From: Macrotrachela quadricornifera
Lineage: Eukaryota > Rotifera > Eurotatoria > Philodinida > Philodinidae
Length of the DNA: 64,000 nt
NCBI GenBank assembly: GCA_022393335.1
Contig: JAJEKB010020411.1
Location: forward strand, 74,171-138,170
Direction: 5' to 3'
A model generated the notes under the pieces. It was not told the DNA's origin, made no database searches, and was given only the letters and a program-made list of their open reading frames with translations. Numbering within the stretch: the first letter of the stretch is position 1; each line of letters begins with the position of its first letter. Of this stretch, positions 44,127-54,643 are shown in pieces. Both the position numbers and the translations under genes were made by a program.

Positions 44127-45379
44127 GTAGAACTCGTTAATTCGATTCGAGTATTAAAACTTTACTCGAGTTTTAAACTTTTAATACTCGAATACTCGAG
44201 TTTTAAACTTTTAATACTCGAATACTCGAGTTTTCAACTATTCAACTATTAAAATTTTAATACTCGAGTACTCGAGTTTTCAACTATTCAACTATTCAAC
44301 TATTAAAATTTTAATACTCGAGTACTCGAGTTTTCAACTATTCTACTATTCGATTTCTGCCTACAGGATGCTGCCTACAGGATACTTCCTACAGGTTGTT
44401 GCCTACAGGATGCCGCCTAAAGGTTCTTGCCTGCAGGATGCCGCTCACAGGTTGTTGCCTGCAGGATGCTGCCTACAGGATGCTGCGAGCAGGATGCTGC
44501 GTGCTCGATGCTCCTTACAGGATGCTGCGTGCTCGANNNNNNNNNNCAGGATGCTGCGTGCTCGATGCTCCTTACAGGATGCTGCGTGCTCGATGCTCCC
44601 TACAGGATGCTGCCCACAAGATGCTGCTGCAGGATGCCGCTCACAGGTTCTTGCCTGCAGGATGCTGCCTACAGGATGCTGCATGAAGGATGCTGCGTGC
44701 AGGATGCTGTCCACAAGATGCTGCCTACAGGATGCTGCGTACAAGTTGTTGCCCACAGGATGCTGCCCGTGGTATGCTGTTTCCACCGTGCTGCGTACAG
44801 GTTCCTGCCTGCAGGGTACTAGAACTAATCGGAAAAGAAGAGACAATGTTACTTGCACTTAACAATAAATTACAAGTACCGGCTGTTTGACAACATCAGC
44901 AACACCCATGCCATCACTTATGACATCCTCACCCTCACCCATACCTATGCCCTCACCCTCATCCACACTTATGCCCTCTGCCCTCACGGTCTCACCCACA
45001 CCTATGTCCTCACCCTCATCTACACTTATGCCTTCAACCCTCACGGCCTTACCCACACCTATACCCTCACCCTCATCCACAGTTACGCCCGCAGCCCTCA
45101 CCGGCTCATCCACACCTAGGCCCCACCCTCGGCATACGTGTATTACTTCTAGCATCCTGCAGCAGCATCCTGCGTGCAGCATCCTGCAGGTAACAACCTG
45201 TAGGCGGCATCTTGCAGCAGCATCCTGTAGGCAACAACCTGTAGGCAGTATCCTGCAGGCAGAAGTTGAATAGTTGAAAACTCGAGTACTCGAGTATTAA
45301 AATTTTAATAGTTGAATAGTTGAATAGTTGAAAACTCGAGTAAAATTTTTAATACTCGAGTAGAGTCTTCGAGTTCTAC
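44127..45379. mobile_element. fold-back element 4 (GTAGAACTCG ends, minisatellite core)
   Basis: It starts GTAGAACTCG (44127) and ends CGAGTTCTAC (45379), an exact 10-bp inversion. Next to each end are blocks of 'aatactcgagtactcgag' and 'ttcaactattcaactatt' words in opposite orientation (44140-44350, 45266-45365). Inside lie a 14-15-bp minisatellite (caggatgctgcctac; 44360-44815, with 10 Ns at 44537-44546), its partial inverse (45150-45262, gcatcctgcagcagcatcc) and a 57-bp repeat (44925-45125, cctcaccctcatccacact). All ORFs inside are repeat artefacts. The right end abuts the F-box fragment exactly. Confidence 0.75.
44537..44546. other. assembly gap (10 N)
   Basis: Ten Ns inside the caggatgctgc minisatellite. 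The repeat length is therefore not reliable. Confidence 0.95.
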
Positions 45380-46909
45380 ATGTATGATTCTTTGTTGGAT
45401 GGACAACTCAAATTAATTCTCAATCATCGATGTTTTCAACAATTACATACATTCAAAATAAACAATGCTATTCTATATAATGAATCATCTGATGAGAATG
45501 TTTTGGATGATGAACAAATCTTATTCAAAAACATCTTCGATAATAACAATAATAAATTACAAGTATTTCAATATCTTTCAGCATTAGAAGGATTATCCTA
45601 TTGAAAACTTGATAAATTAAACTCAAATATTCATGTTCGCTCATTAACATTAAATTTAACTGACTTTGAAGAAATATTCATTCTTATTAAAAATACACCA
45701 AATTTAATTTATTTAAATATTCAATCAGAAATGCCTAATAACAACTCTGAACAATATCAATGGAAGAATATTAGTGTGATAAAATTAGAAGAATTTTATT
45801 TAAAATTTAAACCAAGAACAGATCCCAGATATTCACCTCTCTCTACTTCAACTGATCTTGATCGGTTATTTCGTGCTATTAAATTATTTTCATCAACATT
45901 AAGTACTTTATCATTGGATTTCACTGACATAGATTCAATGAGTTCAAATGGTGTTAGGTTAAATGGTGTAAAACTAGAAACCGACGTATTAATACCAATG
46001 ACAAAATTAGAAAATTTTTATTTTTACGCCAGAATTCATGAATGGAACGACGCTATACAAATTTTGTCAACATTTCAAACATTTCCTTGGTCAATTGGTG
46101 TTCATGAAAATGCTTATCTCTATTCTCTTCCATTTCCATTTCAGGAACTAAAGAAATTTCGTAGTTTTCAATATGTTTTATCAAATGATGATGAAATTCT
46201 GAAACATACTCATCGATTATGGGCTAAAGTGAGATCACTTGAATTAATTCCCATCGATGAAATTGATCTCAAAAATTTATTACCACTAATAAAACTCAAT
46301 ATGCCAAAATTATCATCAATCACTTATTTTGGTGGGAATTTTGATGATTCTTATGATCATAATAATTCTGATGATTCATATGATGAAATCGAACGTATTA
46401 ATGTACAATTAGATAGTGTCACAACTCTTCGGCTTGAAGATATGTCAATGAAAAAAATTCACCAAATTCTAATTCATAGTTTTCCAAATTTACAATGTTT
46501 AATATTAGATCATACGGAATTACCATTGAAAGAAAATGAATTAACCTCGTTTCTTGGCCAAAAAATTCAACGAATTGAATCTGATGAATCTTCTTTACAG
46601 GGAAATCCTGCACAAGTAAAAGATTTTAGTTATCTTTCCAATCTTAAGCATATAAAATTAACATATGGTTTCACACGTGATGAGGAATCACTCAATAGTC
46701 GATCACGAATAGTTACCAATTTATTGACAAAACTACCAAAATTAGAAAGTTTATCCATTTATGCGATACCTCCTTCGGGTTGTATTAGGTATCGTCTTAA
46801 TACCTTTTTTGATTTGATTCTGAATGGATTAGATCAAGATCAAATTAAGATTGAATATGAAACCAAATATTGTGAACGATATATGTGGTTTATAAAAAAA
46901 ATACTGTAA
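45380..46909 (+). pseudogene. F-box gene copy with N-terminus lost, nonsense codon and shifted C-terminus
   Basis: The sequence resumes the family at SLLDGQLKLILNH, about residue 116 of intact copies, directly after fold-back element 4. At 45602-45604 the family codon CGA (Arg) is TGA. The frame then continues with good similarity (LTLNLTDFEEIFILIKNTPN and onward) up to YMWFIKK, where two extra A bases shift the frame and give a stop after 'IL'. The F-box itself is missing. All three changes indicate a dead copy. Confidence 0.85.
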
Positions 46910-48112
46910 CTCCTTATTTATAACATGAAATATTCTTTTAAAACTTTATTTTTCAAATAAACTTCATCAGCATCCTATTTGGTTATGTTGAATGCGTGTT
47001 GTGAAAGGAATTTTATCTCAAAAATCGAAAACATATTCTAGCAATTCCGGAATTTGGTAGAATGCGTTTTACATATTCGCTCTTTCACGCAGAGATAGGG
47101 TAATTAATAAAATCAAAGTTACGAAAAATTCTTGATGATTTTCTTATCATATCCACTTGAAAAAATCTGTTCGTACTTATGTCTATTATAAAACATCTTA
47201 AAGTTGCCATATAAATAAGCTTTGCAGATTTTAATTTCAGACTATATTTCCTACATATTAATCAAGCAGAACGACAGAAATCCAACAGAGTATAATCATA
47301 TTTTAATATTGTCATTATACAACTGAGTAAAGCTTATTTTAATAAAATCATACGCACAAGAAATCTTTGCGAAATTATTTATTTGAATGAGTCAAAATAT
47401 GATTTAAAGATCTTCTTTTCAATGGAAAAACAATAAAAAGATAAGGTTCACTTATCTTTGAATCTTCTAATCATAATTACAGGCAATAAGATTTGATTAA
47501 TTTGAGTACATCACTTTCGTTTTTACTCTACAAATTCATAACATATTTTTATTATGAGAAATATACTTGTCATCGCGAATAGTAGAAAATAAATAAATAA
47601 ACTACAATAGTTTCTTGAGTTATGCGATTTATACCACGTCCAACCTCGTCCTAATGATAGGCGTTTAGGATATCGATAACAAAATCAAATACAAAAAATA
47701 TCGAACAAACTTTTTTATTTTTTTTCATATTAGCTACTTTTGAAGCAAATGCTTCTTGGTGATATTGACTGTTTGATGTCATAACATATTCAACTTTTTT
47801 TGATTTATCATCTTCTTCGGCTAAAACAATAATCTTTCAAATAGATCTTCACATATTTTCACTCGACAGGGGTTCAATTGCTACAGATGTAACTCGATAA
47901 TGACGTGTGACATATATCTTCGATTATCCTAATTTCAAGATTTTTCTCACCAATAATGTTATAAATACGACGCATTAACACGTAAATACAACAACAGACA
48001 CAAACTCGATAAGTTCCTCCGTTCAGAAGTTTAAAATAATGATCATCGGAGGTAAAATCTAATGTGATAAGTAATAAATAGATTGATGTGAATACATACC
48101 CTTTTTACTACA
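46910..48112. other. F-box downstream spacer
   Basis: The first 250 bp resemble the 3' flank of the 50090 copy (about 51940-52140), and the rest resembles 36100-36690. It includes the third copy of the decayed minus-strand gene. Confidence 0.5.
47590..47950 (-). pseudogene. decayed minus-strand gene, spacer copy 3
   Basis: In the frame matching copy 1 it reads YVTRHYRVTSVAIEPLSSEN, two in-frame stops, then KIIVLAEEDDKSKKVEYVMT and NSQYHQEAFASKVANMKK. The terminal-exon counterpart (about 47590-47690) also has a stop. It is the most decayed of the three copies. Confidence 0.45.
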
Positions 48113-48218
48113 GAGTGTCCCATAAGTACCGCAACCGAACCATAAAAAATTGAATATCTCTAATACGGCTCGAGCAAAGGGACTGATTTTTTTACCAGTG
48201 ATAGAGGTATGTATAAGC

Positions 48219-48340
48219 CACGCATGTTACTGGACCCTTACTTTTAAGGAGGAGGTGTCCACGTAGTTTGTGAATTATATATAATTCACAAATTACGTGG
48301 ACACCTCCTCCTCAAAAATAAGGGTCCAGTAACATGCCTG
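48219..48340. mobile_element. palindromic hAT-like MITE with 8-bp target duplication
   Basis: The 122 bp form an almost perfect palindrome (arms of about 60 bp meeting at 'ttatatataa'), ending CA[CG]GCATGTTACTGGACCC on both sides. It is flanked by exact direct repeats GTATAAGC (48211-48218 and 48341-48348). CAG-type ends and an 8-bp target duplication are hallmarks of the hAT superfamily. It sits inside the left inverted repeat of the mariner-like remnant, so it inserted later. Confidence 0.75.
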
Positions 48341-48679
48341 GTATAAGCTTTATATTTGCAAAGACACACCTTGATAGATCCTCTATTAGAGGACTCGATT
48401 GAGTCCAAGAAAAAATATTTGCTTTTTTATTCATCGAAAAAAAGTAATGTACTAGAAAGAACGTTAATTCAGATGAAATATAATGTATAATGAACTTATA
48501 AACAAAACATGTTATATGTTCATATATACATATTCTCTTTTCGTTTCCTTCGTTATATTTTCTTCAAGCACATGTTGTTTTCTTACATGATATAAATAAT
48601 TTTTTCTATACTGTTATATGGCTTATGTTTTTCTGTTTCACTTTTTCTATTACATTTTAATTCGAACTCGTACGTCTAG

Positions 48680-49080
48680 ATGTCGAGATTGACAAAAGTA
48701 CAACGAATTCTTCTCCTCAAACAATGTTGGATTGATGAAGGAACAACTCAAGTAATAAATGAAGCTTTCCAACACGAATTTCCTAATAATGAGATTCCAG
48801 CTCGACAAACAGTTTATCGACTCGCAAAAAAATTTGATGAGACAGGTTTTGAAAATCAGTCAACAGAGATGATAATATGCACATTGTTTCTCATACTTTC
48901 CTTCTTAATCTACAAACATCACAGAGAAGAGCAGCACGTGATCTTAATATGTCGCGTTCAATATTACAACGCATAATAAAAGATCTCAATTTAATGACGA
49001 CAATGGAGTCCTCTAATAGAGGATCTGTCAAGGCATGTCTTTGTGAATATAAAGCTTATACATGTCTCTATCACGGGTAA
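48680..49080 (+). pseudogene. transposase N-terminal fragment (two helix-turn-helix motifs)
   Basis: From the ATG at 48680 the frame reads KVQRILLLKQCWIDEGTTQV, FPNNEIPARQTVYRLAKKFD and ETGFENQ, a paired-type DNA-binding helix-turn-helix seen in mariner-like and related transposases. The frame then leaves the family. The second motif (TSQRRAARDLNMSRSILQRI) is in another frame (about 48910-49000). A frameshift or deletion therefore separates them, and no DDE/DDD catalytic part follows. Confidence 0.65.
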
Positions 49081-49112
49081 AAAAAAATCAGCTTCTTTGC
49101 TCGAGCCGTACT

Positions 49113-50089
49113 AAACATATTGACTAAGATTTTTTGCGAACTACTTTCAATTCAATCTATTAAACGGCTTCCACTTGAACAGTGCAATATATTTTAAAAC
49201 TTCGAACCCATCATAGTATATAAAAAACCATGCACTTGCATAAAAAATCTTGTTATTATATCGATAATTTTTTCATCAGATTATTTCCAATAAAGTTACT
49301 TTCAAATATTGTTTTGGCATTATCCATCTTGAAACTATAAAACAGTTCATCTACGATACATTAGTTTTCATATCGTAAAGGTTAGTGCTTTGCTGATGTC
49401 ATGAATTGCAACTTGACCTTGTTTATTAACACAGGTAAATATTTTTTATTATAAAATATTCTGATCCAACCCATGCTGAATACTATTCATGATATTGACA
49501 GGCTTTCCAAATAGTGCCTTTTAAGTATGCTCTTCTTTCATACATAGTGGAATAGTGTCAAATGATTTTTACATTTATATATAAATATATTAAATTTAAT
49601 CCAACAGAATATACAGATATTTTCTAAATCTTCAGTGGCATCTTTGACATCTCATGCCAATTAGAATTTTTGAATGTTTCTTTCTAGTTTGATTATAGAA
49701 TTCAAAATATATCTACTAAATACATAAGAAAAATATTTCTTTATAAAATCGTGAAATTCTATTCAAATTCTTGTAAGCATTATGATGTACATAAATATTA
49801 AACAATTACAGTCCAATCATAATCATAACTACTGAAGTTAAAAACGAGAAAACTATGAGAGAAAATAAAAAGGTATAACATGGAATATAATATGATTGGC
49901 ACAAACCAACAACGATAGGCTACATACACTTTTCAATGTAACGTGTTGACATAGCTTATCTAGATTCTTCGAGCCAAAAACGTATCTGCGTAATAGAACG
50001 AAAAAGTGACTAAACAGTGACCTATTTACCTTCCTTCCATTTATGAAAATCATTTTTTTTCCTTTCGAAATAAAAACAACACTGAAACA
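49113..50089. other. upstream spacer of F-box copy 3
   Basis: No gene. From about 49500 it is homologous to 57990-58527 and 60950-61537, the upstream spacers of the other intact copies. It includes the conserved block at 49981-50013. Confidence 0.5.
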
Positions 50090-51937
50090 ATGTCGGATTA
50101 TATTCCATCAAAAAAGAAATTCAAATCATCATTCGATATTTTACCAAATGAAATTCTTCTTCATATATTTGATCATTTAACATCAAATGATATTATCTAT
50201 TCATTTTTTTATTATAATCAACGATTACAAAACTTATTACTTACACAAAAATATCATTTCGAAATCCCAGCAAAAAATTTAACTTTTTGGAAAGAAATTC
50301 TACCTATTATTGGTTCACAAATTCAAACATTAATACTCAATATTGATTACTTAACTGTATCATTAGATTTATTTTCAAATTTAACATCAATTATAATCTC
50401 TTCACCATATTCTTTATTGGATGGACAACTCAAATCAATTCTCAATCATCAATCTTTTCAACAATTACATACATTCAAAATAAAAGAAGCCTGTTTATCT
50501 AATCAATCATATGATAAGAATATTCTAGATGATGAAGAACTCTTATTGAAAAACATCTTCGATGATAACAATAAACTACAAGTATTTCAATATCTTCCAC
50601 AATTAACAACATTATCCTATCGAAATCTTGATCAATTAAACTCAAATATTCATATTTGCTCATTAACATTAAATTTAATTGACTTTGAAGATATATTCAT
50701 TCTTATTAAAAATACACCGAATTTAATTTATTTAAATATTCAATCACAAACATCTTACAAAAAATCGAAAGAGTGTTCCTGGAAGAATATTAATGAAATG
50801 AAACTTGAAAAATTTTATTTAAAACTTAAACCAAGAACAATGACTGGATACTCAATTTCCCTTCTTATGGCTAATCTCGTTGAATTATTTCGTTTTATTC
50901 AATTATTTTCATCATCATTAATTACTTTATCATTAGATTTCACTGACATATGTCTAATTGATTCATCTAGTGTTGTATTCAATGGTATAAAACTAGAAAC
51001 CGAATTATTAAAGCCTATGAAAAAATTACAAAATTTTTATATTTATGCCAGAATTGGTGAATGTAAAGATGTTGAACAAATTTTATCAACATTTAAAAGA
51101 TTTCCTTGGCCAATTGGTGTTCATGAAAATCGTTATCTCTATTCTCTTCCATTTCCATTTCATGAACTAAAGAAATTTCGTAATTTTCAATGTGTTCTAT
51201 CAAATAATGATGAAATTCTGAAACATCATCATCGATTATGGTCTAAAGTGAGATCACTTGAATTAATTTTTATCGATCAAATTGATCTTAAAAATTTATT
51301 ACCACTAATAAAACTCAATATGCCAAAATTATCATCGATCACTTTTTTTGATAAGACTCGTTATAATTCTTACAATCGTAATGATTCTGATGATTCATAT
51401 GATGAAATCGAACGTATTAATGTTGAATTGAATAGTGTCAAAACTATTTGTCTTGTAGGAGTATCAATCAAAAAATTTCAACAAATTTTAATATATAGTT
51501 TTCCAAATTTAGAATGTTTAAGATTACATTGTACTGAATTACCATCGAAAGAAAATCAATTAACTTCATTTTTTAATCAAAAAATTCAACGAATGGAAAT
51601 GAATCAATTCTCCATAGGAGGAAATTTCACAGGAAATAAAGATTTCAACTATCCTTCAAATCTACAACATTTAAAATTAATATGTGGTTTAACACTTGAT
51701 GACAAGCAGTTAAATAATCGACCACAAATGATGAGTTATTTATTGACAAAATTACCAAAATTAGAAACGTTATCGATTTATGCGCGACTTTATAACGGTT
51801 CGATTGTTATAAAGCCTGAAACCATTCTTTGTGCAATTTTGAAAGGATTAGATGAAAATGAAATTAGAGCTCAATATAAAATCAAATATTCGGGAGATTA
51901 TATGTGGTTTATAAAAAATACTGTAAATTCTTTTTAA
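50090..51937 (+). CDS. F-box/LRR-like protein, array copy 3 (intact, 615 aa)
   Basis: Intronless. The F-box is at residues 14-55 (SSFDILPNEILLHIFDHLTS). Leu-rich segments follow (LIYLNIQSQ, SLITLSLDFTDI, SLELIFIDQIDLKNLLPLIK, FPNLECLRLHCTELP, LQHLKLICG, LPKLETLSIYA), and the tail is YMWFIKNTVNSF. Residues about 85-220 are almost identical to the copy at 61538 (LLLKNIFDDNNKLQVFQYLP, SNIHICSLTLNLIDFED), far more than the flanking parts, which points to gene conversion. The conserved upstream block lies 109 bp before the ATG. Likely an SCF substrate receptor. Confidence 0.88.
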   Translation: MSDYIPSKKKFKSSFDILPNEILLHIFDHLTSNDIIYSFFYYNQRLQNLLLTQKYHFEIPAKNLTFWKEILPIIGSQIQTLILNIDYLTVSLDLFSNLTSIIISSPYSLLDGQLKSILNHQSFQQLHTFKIKEACLSNQSYDKNILDDEELLLKNIFDDNNKLQVFQYLPQLTTLSYRNLDQLNSNIHICSLTLNLIDFEDIFILIKNTPNLIYLNIQSQTSYKKSKECSWKNINEMKLEKFYLKLKPRTMTGYSISLLMANLVELFRFIQLFSSSLITLSLDFTDICLIDSSSVVFNGIKLETELLKPMKKLQNFYIYARIGECKDVEQILSTFKRFPWPIGVHENRYLYSLPFPFHELKKFRNFQCVLSNNDEILKHHHRLWSKVRSLELIFIDQIDLKNLLPLIKLNMPKLSSITFFDKTRYNSYNRNDSDDSYDEIERINVELNSVKTICLVGVSIKKFQQILIYSFPNLECLRLHCTELPSKENQLTSFFNQKIQRMEMNQFSIGGNFTGNKDFNYPSNLQHLKLICGLTLDDKQLNNRPQMMSYLLTKLPKLETLSIYARLYNGSIVIKPETILCAILKGLDENEIRAQYKIKYSGDYMWFIKNTVNSF

Positions 51938-52807
51938 TATGAATGATTCTTCGAAATTTTGTTTTTCAAATAAACAGCGTCTTTGTCATAGTTTGTTATG
52001 TTAAACACTATGAAACCGATTGAATATCTAAAAACTATAAAGAATTTCTAGAAATCATGCTGCCTGGTAAAATGTATTCTCAATATTCGCTTTTATACAG
52101 TAATAAAAAGAGATTCAAAAGTAAAACTAAACATGCCGGAAATTTTCAGTGATTTTCTTTCAGCGTCCGATTCAAAGATCAGAATACTATCGAATAACTA
52201 CAAATTCAGAAATATCGTTCGTATAACATTTTTTCATTCTGACATGTATATTTACAACCATGAAGATTAGAAAAGAAGGAAATAAAATCTTGAGAGTGAG
52301 GAGACGAGTGCGTCAAAGCATAGTATCATGCATTTTGACTTTGCTTCAGAGTCTCATCACAAAGAACTATACATTTTCAATATAACTTGTATCATATTTA
52401 ATGACTTGAAAACAAAATAAACTATATGCATAGACTTGATAAAACCATCCAATGTTACCTATTATGTAAATGTGACTTTTTTTGCAGAGTTGGTCAATAA
52501 CGATATCAAAAAGTATTAGTGATAGTGTAAATAGCAGTCACTCAGAAAGCTTATTAATGCGAAAAAAGTACAAATATGTGCAAAAAAAATCCATTAAATC
52601 TTTTGAAAAAAAACTGTTCAGGGACATCAACTGACAGTGAATCACTATGCATTATTTTCTTTCGTTCGCTCACTTGTATTACCTAGCAAGTAGAAAAACA
52701 AAATTTTTATCAAATGCGTAACGAGCCTGACTGATCGAATGAAAACGTGACAAGCGAGTAACTCGTATTTACCTCATTTCTATATATACAAAATCAACAC
52801 TGAAGCA
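51938..52807. other. spacer between F-box copies
   Basis: No gene. The first part (51940-52400) is homologous to the 3' flanks at 60358-60930 and 63386-64000. The region just before 52808 keeps only a weak version of the upstream block. Confidence 0.5.
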
Positions 52808-54643
52808 ATGTCGGATTATATTCCAATGAAAAATAAATCCATCTCATCATTTGACATTTTACCAAATGAAATTCTCCTTCATATATTTAATTATTTAACG
52901 TCAAATGATATTATCTATTCATTTTTTTATTATAATCAACGATTACAAAATTTATTATTTACACAAAAATATCATTTCGAAATACCAACAACAAATATTA
53001 ATTTTTGGAAAGAAATTCTACCTATTATTGTTTCACAAATTCAAACATTAATAATCAATATTAATTATTTAACTGTATCATTAGATTTATTTTCGAATTT
53101 AACATCAATTATAATCTCTTCACCATATTCTTTATCGGATGGACAACTCAAATTAATTCTCAATCATCAATGTTTTCAACAAATATATACATTCAAAATA
53201 AACTATACTAATCTATCTAATCGATCATCTGAAAAGAATGTATTAGATAATGAACAAATCTTAATCCAAAAAATCTTTGATAATAATAATAAATTAGAAG
53301 TATTTCAATGTCTTGCACAATTAACAACATTATCCCATCGATATCTTGGTCAATTAAACTCAAATATTCATATTCGTTCATTAACATTAAATTTAACTGA
53401 TTTTCATGATATATTTATTCTTATTGAAAATACACCAAATTTAATTTATTTAAATATTCAATCACAAATGCCTTATAACAAATTTGAACAATTGCAATGG
53501 ACAAATATCAGTCAAATTAAATTAGAAAAATTTTATTTAAAATTTAAACAAAAAAGAGATATCAGACATCTATTTCATCATTCTACAGTTATTCCCGATG
53601 AATTGTATCGTGTTATTCAATATTTTTCATCATCATTAATAACTTTATCATTAGATTTCACTGACATATTTATAATTGATTTAACTAGTGTTGTATTCAA
53701 TGGTATAGAACTAGAAAACGATTTATTAAAACCAATGAAAAAATTACAAAATTTTTATATTTATGCCAGAATTGGTGAATATGAAGATGTTGAACAAATT
53801 TTATCAACATTTAAAACATTTCCTTGGTCAATTGGTATTCATGAAAATGGTTATCTCTATTCTCTTCCATTTCCATTTCATGAACTAAAACAGTTTCGTG
53901 ATTTTGAATATGTTCAATCAAATAATGATGAAATTCTGAATGATGGTCATCGATTATGGTCTAATGTTACATCACTCGAATTAATTTCCATCGATGAAAT
54001 TGATCTCAAAAATTTATTACCACTAATAAAACTACATATGCCAAAATTATCATCAATCACTCTTTTTGATAATGATCGTGATGATTCTTGTTATGAAATC
54101 GAACGTATTAATGTTGATTTGTATAGTGTCAAAACTGTTCGTCTTATAAAAATATCAATGAAAAAAATCCAACAAATTCTAATTCATAGTTTTCCAAATT
54201 TACAATGTTTAATATTAGATAAAACGGAATTACCATCGGAAGAAAATGAATTAACCTCGTTTCTTGGTAAAAAAATTCAACGAATTGAATCTGATGAACC
54301 TTCTTTACAGGAAAATCGTGCACGAGTAAAAGATTTCAGTTATCTTTCTAATCTTAAGTATATGAAATTAACATATGGTTTAACATATTATGACGGAGAT
54401 TTAAATAGTCGATCACGAATCGTTAGCAATTTATTGAGAAAACTACCAAAATTATAAACATTATCAATTTATGCGATACTCGATAGTGGCTGTGCTGTTT
54501 ATAGCCCTACAGCTATTTTTCGTCCGATTATGAATAGATTAGATGAAGATCGAATTAAGAGTGAATATAAAATCAAATATTCTGGACAATATATGTGGTT
54601 TATAAGAAATACTATACCTTCTTTTTATTCTCTTTCTCGTTGA
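52808..54643 (+). pseudogene. F-box gene array copy 4 with one nonsense codon
   Basis: The F-box and repeats are intact for 549 codons, then LPKL is followed by TAA (54455-54457) where other copies have GAA. Beyond it the frame continues without further disruption to the family end (YMWFIRNTIPSFYSLSR, TGA at 54641-54643), identical in form to copy 1. Loss of about 61 C-terminal residues may not abolish function, so a truncated but active product is possible. The 3' half from about 54035 is nearly identical to copy 1, while the 5' half is different. Confidence 0.75.

Larger units (their letters stand above)
48113..49112 (+). mobile_element. mariner-like DNA transposon remnant with long inverted repeats
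   Basis: The left arm (48161-48218 plus 48349-48405) and right arm (49112 down to about 49005) are inverted copies of about 107 bp; shared words are 'acggctcgagcaaag' and 'gatcctctattagagga'. The outermost left end starts 'cagagtgtcccataagta', a common type of transposon end; the matching right end is eroded. The interior encodes only helix-turn-helix parts of a transposase. The catalytic domain is absent, so it is a deleted, non-autonomous copy. Confidence 0.65.

Noticed and set aside
44368..45273. Several long overlapping ORFs on both strands (Cys/Leu/Gln- or Ser/Pro/Thr-rich)
   Set aside because: Period-driven readings of minisatellites in all frames, interrupted by Ns.
38017..46909. A single F-box gene split by one 7-kb insertion
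   Set aside because: The 45380 fragment has its own upstream-flank remnant at 44091-44126 and about 35 codons are missing between the fragments, so two separate broken copies fit better.
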